From contig CANQEA010000034.1 in assembly GCA_947594095.1 (NCBI GenBank), forward strand, positions 1-14,287: a DNA stretch of 14,287 nt. The letters are read 5' to 3'. Below, one piece after another: positions 1 through 8,110 of the stretch. Source of the DNA: an uncultured Clostridia bacterium (GTDB taxonomy: Bacteria; Bacillota_A; Clostridia; TANB77; CAG-508). The notes beneath the pieces are model-generated. The model saw only the letters and a list, made by a program, of their open reading frames with translations, made no database searches and was not told the origin of the DNA. Made by a program: the position numbers and the translations under genes. Position 1 is the stretch's first letter. Each line of letters starts with the position of its first letter.

Positions 1-92
1 CGATAACATGTTCTACATGCTCTTTCGATTTTTTTCATAATTTTGATTCCATCAATTTTTTCTACACTAATCCATGGCTCAACAATTCTCAT
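1..92 (-). CDS. thyX: FAD-dependent thymidylate synthase ThyX, N-terminal fragment cut by the window edge
   Basis: Only the first 30 codons are present. The peptide begins MRIVEPWISVEKIDG and runs to RACRTCYR. The MxIVEP start and the R-A-x-RTCY(K/R) segment are the recognisable beginning of ThyX proteins. From family knowledge, ThyX makes dTMP from dUMP using methylene-tetrahydrofolate and reduced flavin, in place of ThyA. The ATG at 92-90 has a strong GGAGGAA Shine-Dalgarno at 98-104, five bases upstream, and a promoter lies just before it, so the gene is probably transcribed on its own. The catalytic and flavin-binding motifs (such as RHRxxS) lie outside the window, so the call rests on this short N-terminus. 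Confidence 0.8.
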   Translation of the reverse strand, partial: MRIVEPWISVEKIDGIKIMKKIERACRTCY

Positions 93-126
93 TTTTATTC
101 CTCCATTTTTTATTATTTATACTGTG

Positions 127-155
127 AGTATACCACATATTATTATAAATTTCCA
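127..155 (-). promoter_or_regulatory. Probable sigma-A promoter of thyX
   Basis: On the minus strand there is a -35 like TGGAAA (150-155), a 17-bp spacer and a -10 TATACT (127-132). A TG one base before the -10 makes it an extended -10 element. It lies about 35 bp upstream of the thyX start codon, with a Shine-Dalgarno between. The match to consensus is good at the -10 and moderate at the -35. Confidence 0.5.
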
Positions 156-202
156 TACTTTTAAACTATTTTATTTTTAACATAGTATGTGATTTTATTA
201 AT

Positions 203-892
203 TTAACTTTTTTCTTCGACTTTTTGTATAAATATTTTATCACTATTTTTTTCAATATATAAAATTTTATGAGTGAATTTATCACTAGAATCTTTAATAA
301 CTTGATTAATATCAGTTTTTTCAATATTACTTGGAATAGTTTGAATTACTTCATCTTTTAAATTTTTGATTTTAATTGAAAATATTTCTTCTGGATTCAC
401 TACATCTTGCCCTTCTGTATAATCTTCTATATATTCTATTATATCAACTTCATATCCGCTTTTTGTTTTATTTATTGCATTTAGTAAAAACATATCATTT
501 TCTGCATCTAAAGATGTTCCTGTAATAACATATTTTCCAATATCTTCTTGATATGGCAAGTAATCTGTTCCCTCTTTAGGAAAAGTTTTTGTTAAATTTT
601 CTCCAAACAATTCCTTTGCTTTTTCATTTATCTGTTCATAGTCAACTTCATATTGATCTATATTTTTCTTAACAGCTTCCCATATCCATTTTTCTTGTAC
701 TTCATTTATATTTTGAAAACATGGCAGAGCTTCTATTGTTACTTCTTTCCATAAATAAATTTTTCCTATATATTCTTCTATTTGTCCAATTTCTTGAATA
801 TTTATTTCATCTTGTTTAGCTATATTTCTTTGTATTAAAAGGGCAATAAATATAATTGACAATATTAAAATTACTATTAAAAGTTTTTTCAA
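203..892 (-). CDS. Membrane-anchored hypothetical protein at the end of the recJ-rel operon
   Basis: I do not recognise this family. The best start is the TTG at 892-890, giving 229 aa beginning MKKLLIVILILS, because AAAGGGGG (900-907) is a well-spaced Shine-Dalgarno seven bases upstream. An ATG at 919 is possible but puts that motif inside the gene and has no good ribosome site of its own. Residues 2-20 form one hydrophobic segment after two lysines, so the protein is probably a signal-anchored or secreted extracytoplasmic protein. It is not an obvious lipoprotein, since no lipobox cysteine follows the segment. The rest is acidic and lysine-rich, with alternating hydrophobic residues suggesting a small mixed alpha/beta domain. 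It starts 20 bp after the upstream MBL hydrolase stop, so it is probably co-transcribed with it. No function can be assigned. Confidence 0.75.
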   Translation of the reverse strand: MKKLLIVILILSIIFIALLIQRNIAKQDEINIQEIGQIEEYIGKIYLWKEVTIEALPCFQNINEVQEKWIWEAVKKNIDQYEVDYEQINEKAKELFGENLTKTFPKEGTDYLPYQEDIGKYVITGTSLDAENDMFLLNAINKTKSGYEVDIIEYIEDYTEGQDVVNPEEIFSIKIKNLKDEVIQTIPSNIEKTDINQVIKDSSDKFTHKILYIEKNSDKIFIQKVEEKS

Positions 893-912
893 AATATAGC
901 CCCCTTTTTGTT

Positions 913-1560
913 CTACCATAATTTAGGTTTTAATTCTAAATATATTGGTTTTTCCTCTCTAATCATTGTTGATTTACCATGTCCTGGATATACAATTGTA
1001 TCATCTGGCAAAAGCATAAGTTTTTTAGTTATAGAATTTAAAATATCATCTCTGTTAGAAGTTGGAAGGTCTGTTCTTCCCCATGTTCCTCGAAACATTG
1101 TATCTCCTGAAAACAGACACTTTTGTTCCTCACAATAAAGACAAGACCCACCTTTTGTATGTCCAGGTGTATGAATTACTCTAAACTGAAGATTTCCTAA
1201 ATGAATTAAATCTCCATCGTCTACTCTAGAATCCGCTTCTAAAGTAATTGTCTTTTCAACGATAAAAGGAGTTAAATTAATTTTAGAATCATTTAATCCT
1301 TTGCTGTCATCTCTGTGTATTAATATCTTTCCCCCACATCTTTCTTTTAATTCAGTAACTCCCATAATATGGTCTCCATGACAATGTGTTAGATAAATAT
1401 ATTTTAAATTTCCTTTTAATATTTTTATCATTTCTACAATTCTATCTACTTCACCTGCTGGATCTATTACCATTATTTCTTTACTTTCTTCATCTAATAT
1501 AATATAACAATTTGTTGGATCTCCAATCCATGTATCAATCTTTAGTTCTTTTAATATCAT
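913..1560 (-). CDS. MBL-fold metallo-hydrolase, glyoxalase II-like (YqgX-type)
   Basis: This 215-aa protein has the full metal-binding set of the metallo-beta-lactamase fold: H59-x-H61-x-D63-H64 (THCHGDH), H134 in TPGHTKGG, D153 in SGDTMF and H194 in YPGHGKST. That pattern and the length match the short, single-domain hydroxyacylglutathione hydrolase-like proteins of Firmicutes, which bind two metal ions in the cytoplasm. The C-terminal substrate domain of true glyoxalase II is missing, so the substrate is unknown; a thioester or other small ester is plausible. Its ATG overlaps the rel stop codon (ATGA, 1557-1560), and the Shine-Dalgarno GGAGAAAG lies inside the end of rel. The pair is therefore likely translationally coupled. 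MBL hydrolases are frequent neighbours of rel in Clostridia. Confidence 0.88.
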   Translation of the reverse strand: MILKELKIDTWIGDPTNCYIILDEESKEIMVIDPAGEVDRIVEMIKILKGNLKYIYLTHCHGDHIMGVTELKERCGGKILIHRDDSKGLNDSKINLTPFIVEKTITLEADSRVDDGDLIHLGNLQFRVIHTPGHTKGGSCLYCEEQKCLFSGDTMFRGTWGRTDLPTSNRDDILNSITKKLMLLPDDTIVYPGHGKSTMIREEKPIYLELKPKLW

Positions 1561-3752
1561 TTCTTTCTCCTTACTTCATATACACTATCTACTTTACGTA
1601 TTGCTTTGATTACTTTGTTTAATTCTTCTAGGTTCTCAATTTCAATTGTCATGTCTATAATTGCAAGTTTCTCTTTAGTAGTTTTCGTATTTACTCCCAT
1701 TAGTTTCGCCTTAGTTGTTCCTAATTCTTTTAGTATATCTACTAGAAGTCCTCCTCTATCATTTGAGTTAACTTCTATATCTACTTGGTAAGATGATTTA
1801 TCTTCTTTATACCATTTTACATCAATCATTCTGTTTTCTTCTGATAGTAAATCTTTTACATTAACACAATCTTTTCTGTGAACAGAAACTCCTCTTCCTT
1901 TTGTAATATAACCTACTATTTCATCTCCTGGTAGTGGATTACAACATTTAGAAAGTTTGACTAGACAATTATCTATTCCTTTTACAATAACACCTGAACC
2001 AGATGATTTTGGCTTTTTAGGTTTTTCCTTAGATAATTCTTGTATTTTTTGTTCAATATTTTCTTCTTCATGTTCTTTTCTATATTCTTGTAACATTCTA
2101 GCAATTACTTTAACAGAAGAATTTGCTCCAAACCCGACTGCTGCATACATATCATCTATAGTTTTATATTTATATTTCTCAAGCATTTTTTCAATGTATT
2201 CTGGTTTAAACAAAGCATCATGAGCAAATCCTATTCTTTTTAATTCTCTTTCAATTAGCTCTTTTCCTTTTTCAATATTTTCTGCTTTTTGTGCCTTTTT
2301 AAACCAGCTTTGAATTTTATTCTTCGCTCTTGTACTTTTTACAAATTTAAGCCAGTCTCTACTTGGTCCTTGTGAATTATCTGATGTTATTATTTCTACA
2401 ATATCTCCACTTTTAAGAGGAGTGATTATTGGCATCATTTTGCTGTTTATTTTGCATCCTGTCATATGATGACCTATTTCTTGATGTATTGTATATGCAA
2501 AATCTATAGGTGTTGCATTCATTGGCAAAACTTTAATTGCACCTTTAGGAGTAAATACATATACCTCATCTTCAAACAACTCTGTTTTTAAAGTTTCCAA
2601 GAACTCTTGTGGGTCTTGCATATCTTTTTGCCACTCTAGTGTTTCTCTAAGCCAAGCTAATTTATCGTCTTCAACCTTAATAGATTGTTTTCTACCTAAA
2701 TAACTTGCCTCTTTATATGCCCAATGTGCTGCGATACCATATTCTGCGACTCTATGCATATCCCAAGTTCTTATTTGTACTTCAAAAGGTGTTCCTTTTT
2801 CTCCTAACAATGTTGTATGGATTGATTGATACATATTTGGTTTTGGAACAGCAATATAATCCTTAAACCTTCCTGGCATAGGACTATATAATTCATGTAC
2901 TACACCTAATGCTGCGTAACAATCTTTTACAGAATTAACAAGTATTCTTAAAGCAAATAAATCATATATTTGATCTAAAGTTTTGTTATCTCTTTTCATT
3001 TTACGATAAATACTATATAAATGTTTCGCTCTTCCTGTTACTTCTGCATCTATTCTTTGTTTTTTTAATTCAACTCTTATATCATCCATGATTTTTTCAA
3101 TAAATTTAAGTCTTTCATCTCTTTTTTTGTTTATTCCTTCAACTAATTCATGATACTCATCTGGATATAAATACTTAAATCCTAAATCTTCTAATTCCCA
3201 TTTTAAAGAATAAAGTCCTAATCTATTTGCAAGTGGTGCATATAATTCCATTGTCTCTTTTGCATTTGCAATTTGTCTATCTCTCTTCAAATGTTTTAGA
3301 GTTCTCATGTTGTGAAGTCTATCTGCTAATTTGATAATAATTACTCTAATATCTTTTCCCATTGCTAAAAACATTTTTCTATAGTCTTCAGCTTGTTGTT
3401 CTTCAACAGAAGCAAATTGAATTGTACTTAATTTAGTTACACCTGCAACCATTTCAGCGATTTCGTCTCCAAATTCCTTTCTAATATCTGAATCTGTTGC
3501 ATCTGTATCTTCTACAACATCATGAAGAAGCGCTGCACATATTGTGCTATCATCTAAACCAATTTCAGCTAAAATATAAGCAACATTTAAAGGATGTATA
3601 ATATATGGTTCTCCTGATTTTCTTTCTTGATTTCCATGATGATTAAGGGCATAGTCATATGCCTTCAATATTAATTTACTATCTATTCTTCTTGTATGTT
3701 CTTTTCTTTTTGCTAATACATCTTCAATTGTTATTTCTTTTTTTTCTGGCAT
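1557..3752 (-). CDS. rel: Bifunctional (p)ppGpp synthetase/hydrolase Rel (RelA/SpoT family)
   Basis: This cytoplasmic enzyme makes and degrades the alarmone (p)ppGpp in the stringent response. The 731-aa length and domain order fit the long family. The HD hydrolase domain has H53, H77-D78 in LLHDVVEDT and D144 in KLADRLHNMR. The synthetase domain has GRAKHLYSIYRKM near 240-252, RFKD at 295-298 and EVQIRTWDMHRVAEYGIAAHW near 324-344. A TGS domain follows (about 395-455), then a Cys-rich segment (SKCCNPLPGDEIVGY) and a C-terminal ACT domain (about 655-731). The HD residues are intact and the RFKD loop is the form found in bifunctional Rel rather than synthetase-only RelA (family knowledge). The gene starts 30 bp after recJ and overlaps the hydrolase by 4 bp. 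In many Firmicutes apt lies between recJ and rel, but here there is no room for it. The Shine-Dalgarno (GAAGTGA) is weak. Confidence 0.96.
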   Translation of the reverse strand: MPEKKEITIEDVLAKRKEHTRRIDSKLILKAYDYALNHHGNQERKSGEPYIIHPLNVAYILAEIGLDDSTICAALLHDVVEDTDATDSDIRKEFGDEIAEMVAGVTKLSTIQFASVEEQQAEDYRKMFLAMGKDIRVIIIKLADRLHNMRTLKHLKRDRQIANAKETMELYAPLANRLGLYSLKWELEDLGFKYLYPDEYHELVEGINKKRDERLKFIEKIMDDIRVELKKQRIDAEVTGRAKHLYSIYRKMKRDNKTLDQIYDLFALRILVNSVKDCYAALGVVHELYSPMPGRFKDYIAVPKPNMYQSIHTTLLGEKGTPFEVQIRTWDMHRVAEYGIAAHWAYKEASYLGRKQSIKVEDDKLAWLRETLEWQKDMQDPQEFLETLKTELFEDEVYVFTPKGAIKVLPMNATPIDFAYTIHQEIGHHMTGCKINSKMMPIITPLKSGDIVEIITSDNSQGPSRDWLKFVKSTRAKNKIQSWFKKAQKAENIEKGKELIERELKRIGFAHDALFKPEYIEKMLEKYKYKTIDDMYAAVGFGANSSVKVIARMLQEYRKEHEEENIEQKIQELSKEKPKKPKSSGSGVIVKGIDNCLVKLSKCCNPLPGDEIVGYITKGRGVSVHRKDCVNVKDLLSEENRMIDVKWYKEDKSSYQVDIEVNSNDRGGLLVDILKELGTTKAKLMGVNTKTTKEKLAIIDMTIEIENLEELNKVIKAIRKVDSVYEVRRKK

Positions 3753-3782
3753 ATTTTAGTTTCACTTCTTTCTATATACTCT

Positions 3783-4394
3783 TTATATCGATTTCATAAT
3801 ATCTTTTATATTTATTTGTAAGCTTTCTGCTCCATTAAAAGAATTAACTTCTAATACACCTACAACATCTATTTTATCACCTATTTTATATTCTTCTGCT
3901 AATGCTCCCAAATTAAATCCTATTCCATTTATAATAATGTGATTATCTCTTAACGTTAATTTTAGATGTTTTCCTTCTGATAAAGCTCTAATAGAATCAA
4001 TTTTTAGGTTTTTGAAAGCAAATATTGGCATTTTATTTGCTTCTCCAAAAGGTTCTAATTGTTTTAAACTTTCTACCATTTCTTTATTAATTTGTGTTAA
4101 AGAAATTTTTGCATCTATGTAAATAATTGGTATAATTTCATTAATCTTTTTATCTACAGCAATTTGTTCTATTTTTTGTTTAAATGCTTCTAAATTTTCT
4201 TTCTTTATAGTTACACCAACTGCCATAGAGTGTCCACCAAACTTTTCAACTAAGCCTTCACAACTGGTTAATGCTTCATGTAGGTCAAACCCAGGGATGC
4301 TTCTTCCAGAACCTTTTCCAATTCCATCTTCTTCAAAACTAAGTAAAATACTTGGTTTGAAATACATTTCTGTAATTTTAGATGAAACAATTCC
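3783..4394 (-). pseudogene. recJ: RecJ exonuclease, C-terminal part after a frameshift
   Basis: This continues the recJ reading frame after a one-base shift. Homology resumes at 4394 with GIVSSKITE and runs for 203 codons; the first ATG in this frame is at 4367. It carries the DHHA1 signature GSGRSIPGFDLHEAL followed by FGGHSMAVGVTI, then an OB-fold-like C-terminus (from about the LEPFGEANKMPIF segment to the end) that in RecJ binds single-stranded DNA. No Shine-Dalgarno precedes the internal ATG, so independent translation is unlikely. Joined to the N-terminal part, the protein would be 563 aa, close to E. coli RecJ (577 aa) and shorter than B. subtilis RecJ. The stop codon is 30 bp before rel, in the same operon. 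Confidence 0.9.
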
Positions 4395-5475
4395 GAATTA
4401 CCCCATGATGCCAATTTTTACCACCTAAAACAATCGTATTATTTTCTTCTAAATGTTCTTTTTCAATCTTTTGGGTTGCCTCTTTGTAAATGCTTTTTTC
4501 TGTTTCTTGTCTTAATTTGTTATATTCATTTAATTCTTTTGTAAGCTCATTTACTTCATTAATATTTTTTGATGTAAACAATTTTAAAGCTTGTTCTGCT
4601 TTTCCCATTCTACCACATGCATTTATTCTTGGTGCAACTCCAAAAGAGATACTAGTTGAATCAATTTTTGAATAACCTGATGAATTAATAATAGATTTCA
4701 AACCTATATTCTTTGTTTGTTTTATAAGCATTAGTCCAAGTTTTGCAATTACTCTATTTTCATCAACTAATGGAACTATATCTGATATTGTGCCAACACA
4801 CACAATATCTAAATATTTTAAATATTCTTCTTCAGGTAATCCTAATTTTATTGATATTGCTTGTATTAATTTAAAAACTACTCCCACCCCTGCTAGTTCT
4901 CTAAATGGATATTTACTATCTTTTCTTTTATTATCTATAACTGCTAATGCATTTGGAAGCTCATTTCCTGGTTCATGATGATCTGTTACTATTGTTTCTA
5001 TTCCAAGTTTTTTTGCATATTCAATTTCTTCTATTCCAGAAATTCCACAATCAACTGTTATCATAAGTGTTGTTTTATTATTAGCAATACTTTCAATTGC
5101 TGCATTATTTAATCCATAACCTTCTTCTAATCTATTTGGTATATAAAAATTGACATCAAGTCCTCTTTCATTTAAAAAGGTTTTTAAAACAGTTATACTT
5201 GTAATACCATCTACATCATAATCTCCATATATTGTGACATTTTCTTTATTTTCAATTGCTTTAATAATTCTTCCTACTGCTTTTTCCATATCAGTTATTA
5301 AAAATGGGTCATGAAAATCTTTTCTAGTTGGATTTAAAAATAGCTCAATATCTTTTTCTTCTACTATATTTCTGTTAGATAATATTGTTGCAAGTAGATA
5401 ATTCATATTATATTTTTCTACTAATTCTTTTATTTTTTCCTCATTTGCTTCATAAATTTGCCATTTTTTATTCAT
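4378..5475 (-). pseudogene. recJ: RecJ single-strand-specific 5'-3' exonuclease, N-terminal part, frameshifted
   Basis: RecJ degrades 5'-ended single-stranded DNA in recombination and repair. This 365-aa part holds the DHH phosphoesterase core: DYDVDG at 85-90, VDCG with D142, DHH at 165-167, SDIVPL with D232 and RINACGRMG at 283-291. It then enters the DHHA1 region at VLGGKNWHHGVI (349-360) and breaks off with five out-of-frame residues and a stop. The expected continuation (GIVSSK) is encoded intact one base out of frame. The ATG at 5475 has a good Shine-Dalgarno, AGGAGAAAG. As sequenced, the product keeps the metal-binding motifs but loses most of DHHA1 and the OB fold, so it would probably be inactive. 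If the extra base is a sequencing error, this is a normal recJ. It is the first gene of the recJ-rel-hydrolase operon. Confidence 0.92.
4395..4395 (-). other. Frameshift site in recJ (one extra base)
   Basis: The minus strand reads GTAATT-C-GGAATTGTT. Dropping the C at 4395 restores GVI-GIVSS, the conserved RecJ sequence at this point. The extra base is not in a homopolymer run, and no slippery heptamer is visible. Confidence 0.8.
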
Positions 5476-5505
5476 TTCTTTCTCCTAAAATAATATTTTT
5501 ATCAT

Positions 5506-5534
5506 TGTATAACATTTTTTGTTTTTTTTAAAGA
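5506..5534 (-). promoter_or_regulatory. Candidate extended -10 promoter for the recJ-rel operon
   Basis: The minus strand carries TGT followed by TATACA (5506-5511), an extended -10 form, in the 81-bp gap between spoIVB and recJ, about 30 bp upstream of the recJ start. The -35 region (around 5529-5534) is poor, so this is tentative. No convincing G+C-rich terminator for spoIVB is visible in this gap, so read-through from spoIVB is possible. Confidence 0.35.
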
Positions 5535-5556
5535 CTTTTTTAGATTTTTTTGTATA

Positions 5557-6768
5557 TTATTTTACTTCTGCTTTTTGTTTCATCATTAAATCAGCAAAAA
5601 TAGCATAACCTTCTTCTGGATTATTTACTAAAACATGGGTAACTGCTCCGACAAATTTACCATCTTGAATAATTGGAGAACCACTCATTCCTTGAATTAT
5701 TCCACCAGTTTTCTCAATCAATCTTTGGTCTGTAACTTTTATTTCCATGCTTTTATTATTATAATTATTATCTTTATATATCTTCTTTATTTCAATTTCA
5801 TATTCATCTACATTTTGATTATCTAAACTACATAGTATAATTGCTTTTCCAAGTTTTATTTCATCTCTTAATGCAACTTCCATTTCTTTTGATGTATCTA
5901 TATTTAAACTAGACAAATTATCTACTGTACCATAAATTCCAAACCTTGTGTTTTTACTAATTGTACCTATATTTTTTTGATTTTCTACTGTTCCTTGAAT
6001 TTTGCCCGGGTTTCCAGACTCACCTTTTGTTATATTTAAAACACGTGTTGTTACAAATTCACCAGATGAAATACTTATTAATTCATCTGTATCTATGTCT
6101 GTTATTCCATGACCTAATGCACCAAATGTTTTTGTTGATGGTTCATAAAATGTAACAGTTCCAACGCCTGCAGCACTATCTCTTACCCATAAGCCTAATT
6201 TATATTCTTCATTTCCTGTTTGTACAGGAACTATACTACATTCTTTTGATTGCTCATCATGAATATATTTTACTTTAATGTTATTTCCTCTGGAGTCATT
6301 TACTTTATCAATTAAATCTTCAGTTGATGCAATTTCTTTTTCATCAATACTTACAATTGTATCTCCTTCTTTTATCCCTGTATTTTCATATGGGCGATAA
6401 AGTTTATTATCTATTCCTTCTATTTCAGACATTCCAACTACTAAAACGCCACTTGTATAAAGTTTCACACCTGCCATACATCCTACTGGAATAACTGTTG
6501 CTCTTGGCAATACAGATACATTAATATCTTTTACAAATAAATTATCAAACAAACTTACTTTATATGTCCTATTTTCTAAGCCTTCTTCATTTGAAGATAC
6601 CTCTGTAGTTTCATTATTTTCTAGTTTTAATCCTAACATTGAATTCACAGATACAGTTTCTCCTTCAAAAATCACTAAATTATCTGGCAAAGTATCAATT
6701 GCTAAAACATACGCATAAATAATCATTAAAATAACAATGATTAATATTCTTTTTATTTTCTTAAACAT
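5557..6768 (-). CDS. spoIVB: SpoIVB stage IV sporulation serine peptidase (family S55)
   Basis: From family knowledge, SpoIVB is made in the forespore, crosses into the space between the two spore membranes and cleaves SpoIVFA, triggering SpoIVFB to process pro-sigma-K in the mother cell. The 403-aa protein has an N-terminal membrane segment (about 7-24), a PDZ domain (about 95-185, with IEGIDNKLYRPYENTGIKEGD) and the S55 peptidase domain. H220 lies in GALGHGITD, D347 in VTDQRL and S362 in GMSGSPI. The spacing of these three residues equals that of the B. subtilis triad H236/D363/S378 as I recall it. The ATG at 6768 has AGGAG six bases upstream. A candidate sigma-G-like promoter precedes it. 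In many Firmicutes spoIVB sits between recN and spo0A, but here its neighbours are a broken rpn gene and recJ. Its presence indicates an endospore former. Confidence 0.95.
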   Translation of the reverse strand: MFKKIKRILIIVILMIIYAYVLAIDTLPDNLVIFEGETVSVNSMLGLKLENNETTEVSSNEEGLENRTYKVSLFDNLFVKDINVSVLPRATVIPVGCMAGVKLYTSGVLVVGMSEIEGIDNKLYRPYENTGIKEGDTIVSIDEKEIASTEDLIDKVNDSRGNNIKVKYIHDEQSKECSIVPVQTGNEEYKLGLWVRDSAAGVGTVTFYEPSTKTFGALGHGITDIDTDELISISSGEFVTTRVLNITKGESGNPGKIQGTVENQKNIGTISKNTRFGIYGTVDNLSSLNIDTSKEMEVALRDEIKLGKAIILCSLDNQNVDEYEIEIKKIYKDNNYNNKSMEIKVTDQRLIEKTGGIIQGMSGSPIIQDGKFVGAVTHVLVNNPEEGYAIFADLMMKQKAEVK

Positions 6769-6793
6769 GCTTGTCTCCTTTTTTCGTTTCTTA

Positions 6794-6823
6794 TATTATT
6801 GACTTTTTTATTTGTTGATATAC
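6794..6823 (-). promoter_or_regulatory. Candidate sigma-G-type promoter of spoIVB
   Basis: The minus strand has GTATA (6819-6823), 18 bp, then AATAATA (6794-6800). This fits the sigma-G form (-35 about gHATR, -10 about CATWHTA) except for the first -10 base. It lies 26 bp upstream of the spoIVB ATG and just past the rpn terminator. B. subtilis spoIVB is known to be transcribed in the forespore by sigma-F and sigma-G. In sequence this AT-rich, chance matches are easy. Confidence 0.4.
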
Positions 6824-6829
6824 CTTTAC

Positions 6830-6872
6830 AAAAAAATATTGAGGCTGAAAACTTTAAAAAGTTTTCTGCCTC
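6830..6872 (-). terminator. Rho-independent terminator of the rpn gene
   Basis: The arms GAGGC and GCCTC, one mismatch, then GAAAACT and AGTTTTC form a 13-position stem with a six-base loop (6841-6872). On the minus strand it is followed by AATA and seven T residues (6836-6830). The plus strand has no T tract after the stem, so it acts on minus-strand transcription. It separates rpn from spoIVB. Confidence 0.85.
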
Positions 6873-6920
6873 ATACATTAATATTTAGCACATAAATTTA
6901 ATATTAAAACATTTTTTATA

Positions 6921-7556
6921 TTATGAAATTTTTTCTAATTCGTCTTTACTTAATCCTGTTACATCCATAATATCTTCAATAGAAAATTTTCTTGCTAATA
7001 ATTTCTTTGCAACTTGAGATATTCCTTGTTGTAGTCCTCGTTTTTCTGCACGTTTTTCATTAAGTTTTGCCTGTCTTGTTTTTCTTCTTTCTTCTTTTTC
7101 TAACATTTCTAAACATGCTAGCATATTTCCTTCACCTCCATTTAATTTACTAATTAATTCTTTACTTTTTTGCTCACCAATTTCATGTTTTAAAATCACA
7201 TCTATTATTTGTATCATTATTTTTTTATCTTTTTCTTCTATTCTCTGGATTATTTGTTCTAAATAATATTCTAAATCTTCTTTTGTATCTGTCTTTTCAA
7301 TTAACATCATTTTACTTGTAAATAAATTGTCTTCAAGTAATTCTTTTTTACTATAAGAATTTATATCTACTAATTTATAATTAGCTATGTTAACACCTAT
7401 TTTTACATCTTCTAGTTTTTCTTGCATTTCAAGCAAACTAGTTTTAGCATTCCACTTTTGTTTACCTGTATATAGTACAATAGGAATAACATTAGGTATA
7501 ATTTGACTTCTTTTTTCATATTTTCTTAGATAAAAGTTTTCTCTTATAATTTCTAC
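6921..7556 (-). pseudogene. Rpn-family nuclease, C-terminal part downstream of a premature stop
   Basis: This is the same reading frame as the upstream rpn fragment, resuming right after the stop codon at 7557-7559 with VEIIRENFYLRKYEKRSQ, then VIPIVLYTGKQKWNAKTSL. Both are typical of the second half of the Rpn core (pattern NYxVEI...PIVLYTG...W). The tail is a charged helical region (EEERRKTRQAKLNEKRAEKRG), a Gly/Gln-rich turn (LQQGISQVA) and the end module KKLLARKFSIEDIMDVTGLSKDELEKI, the small C-terminal helix pair common in Rpn proteins. A TTG at 7436 could in principle start a 171-aa product, but I see no clear ribosome site for it. With the stop reverted, the whole gene would encode 366 aa. 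Confidence 0.85.
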
Positions 7557-8021
7557 TTAATAATTAAAAACTCTATATGCCATATTATAATCAACTTTTG
7601 TTTGGTGTTCTATAAGAATAAAAATATTACTATCTTTAATTTTGTAAACAATATCTGCTTCTTGATTTTGAAATTGATTTGTAATAAAACTACTATTGTA
7701 TAATTCTAATTTGCCTCCTAAAATTGGAGTATTAAGATTTAATTGTTTTGTTATAAATTTTCCTGCCTCTTCTTTATTTGATAATATAGTTCTAAATATT
7801 TTATCATGTTTATTATTTATTAGACTATCTTCACCTAATATATATGGGGCAGACGATTCCATTAAATATGTATTATATGTATTTCGCTTTATTCTATTTA
7901 TCATTGTTAAGTAAACAGAATAGCTGAAGTCTTTGTGTTTTTTCGTACTGTTAGTGTTACTTCTATTGTAGTATAAATTTTCTGTTATGTCAATATATTT
8001 TCGTTTATTTTCTTGATTCAA
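7557..8021 (-). pseudogene. Rpn-family recombination-promoting nuclease (PD-(D/E)XK), N-terminal part ending at a premature stop
   Basis: Rpn proteins are PD-(D/E)XK nucleases, often labelled putative transposases; E. coli RpnA promotes RecA-independent recombination and is a DNA endonuclease. Here the core shows HDKIFRTIL (72-80), KLELYNSSFITNQF (104-117), EADIVYKI with D123 and ILIEHQTKVD with E138 and Q140, which fits the D...ExQ active site. The gene starts at TTG (8021-8019) behind a near-perfect AGGAGGTGAT Shine-Dalgarno (8028-8037). A TAA at codon 155 interrupts the motif YRVFNY-x-VEII, where a serine codon (TCA, one base away) would be my guess from family pattern. The fragment keeps the catalytic residues but loses the rest of the fold, so it is probably non-functional unless the stop is read through. 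No terminal inverted repeats or target duplication mark it as an insertion sequence. Confidence 0.88.
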
Positions 8022-8110
8022 TAATTTATCACCTCCTGCCTTTTATGTTTTAATTATTGGATTTTTATAGATAAAAAATAGAAATAAAATTGTGATTTTA
8101 AATCTATATA

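Noticed and set aside
890..919. ATG at 919 as start of the membrane-anchored hypothetical protein
   Set aside because: It would add nine residues, overlap the upstream gene and place a good AAAGGGGG ribosome site inside the coding region. The TTG at 892 is spaced correctly behind that site.
3783..5475. Two separate genes instead of one broken recJ
   Set aside because: The two parts are consecutive pieces of one RecJ, joined exactly by removing one base, and the second part has no ribosome site at its first ATG.
5520..5556. Terminator after spoIVB
   Set aside because: The stretch is T- and A-rich but has no convincing stem; base pairing would be almost entirely A-T.
6921..8021. Insertion sequence, as the common label putative transposase for Rpn proteins might suggest
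   Set aside because: I see no terminal inverted repeats, target duplication or classical transposase motif; the gene has its own promoter and terminator and a PD-(D/E)XK core.
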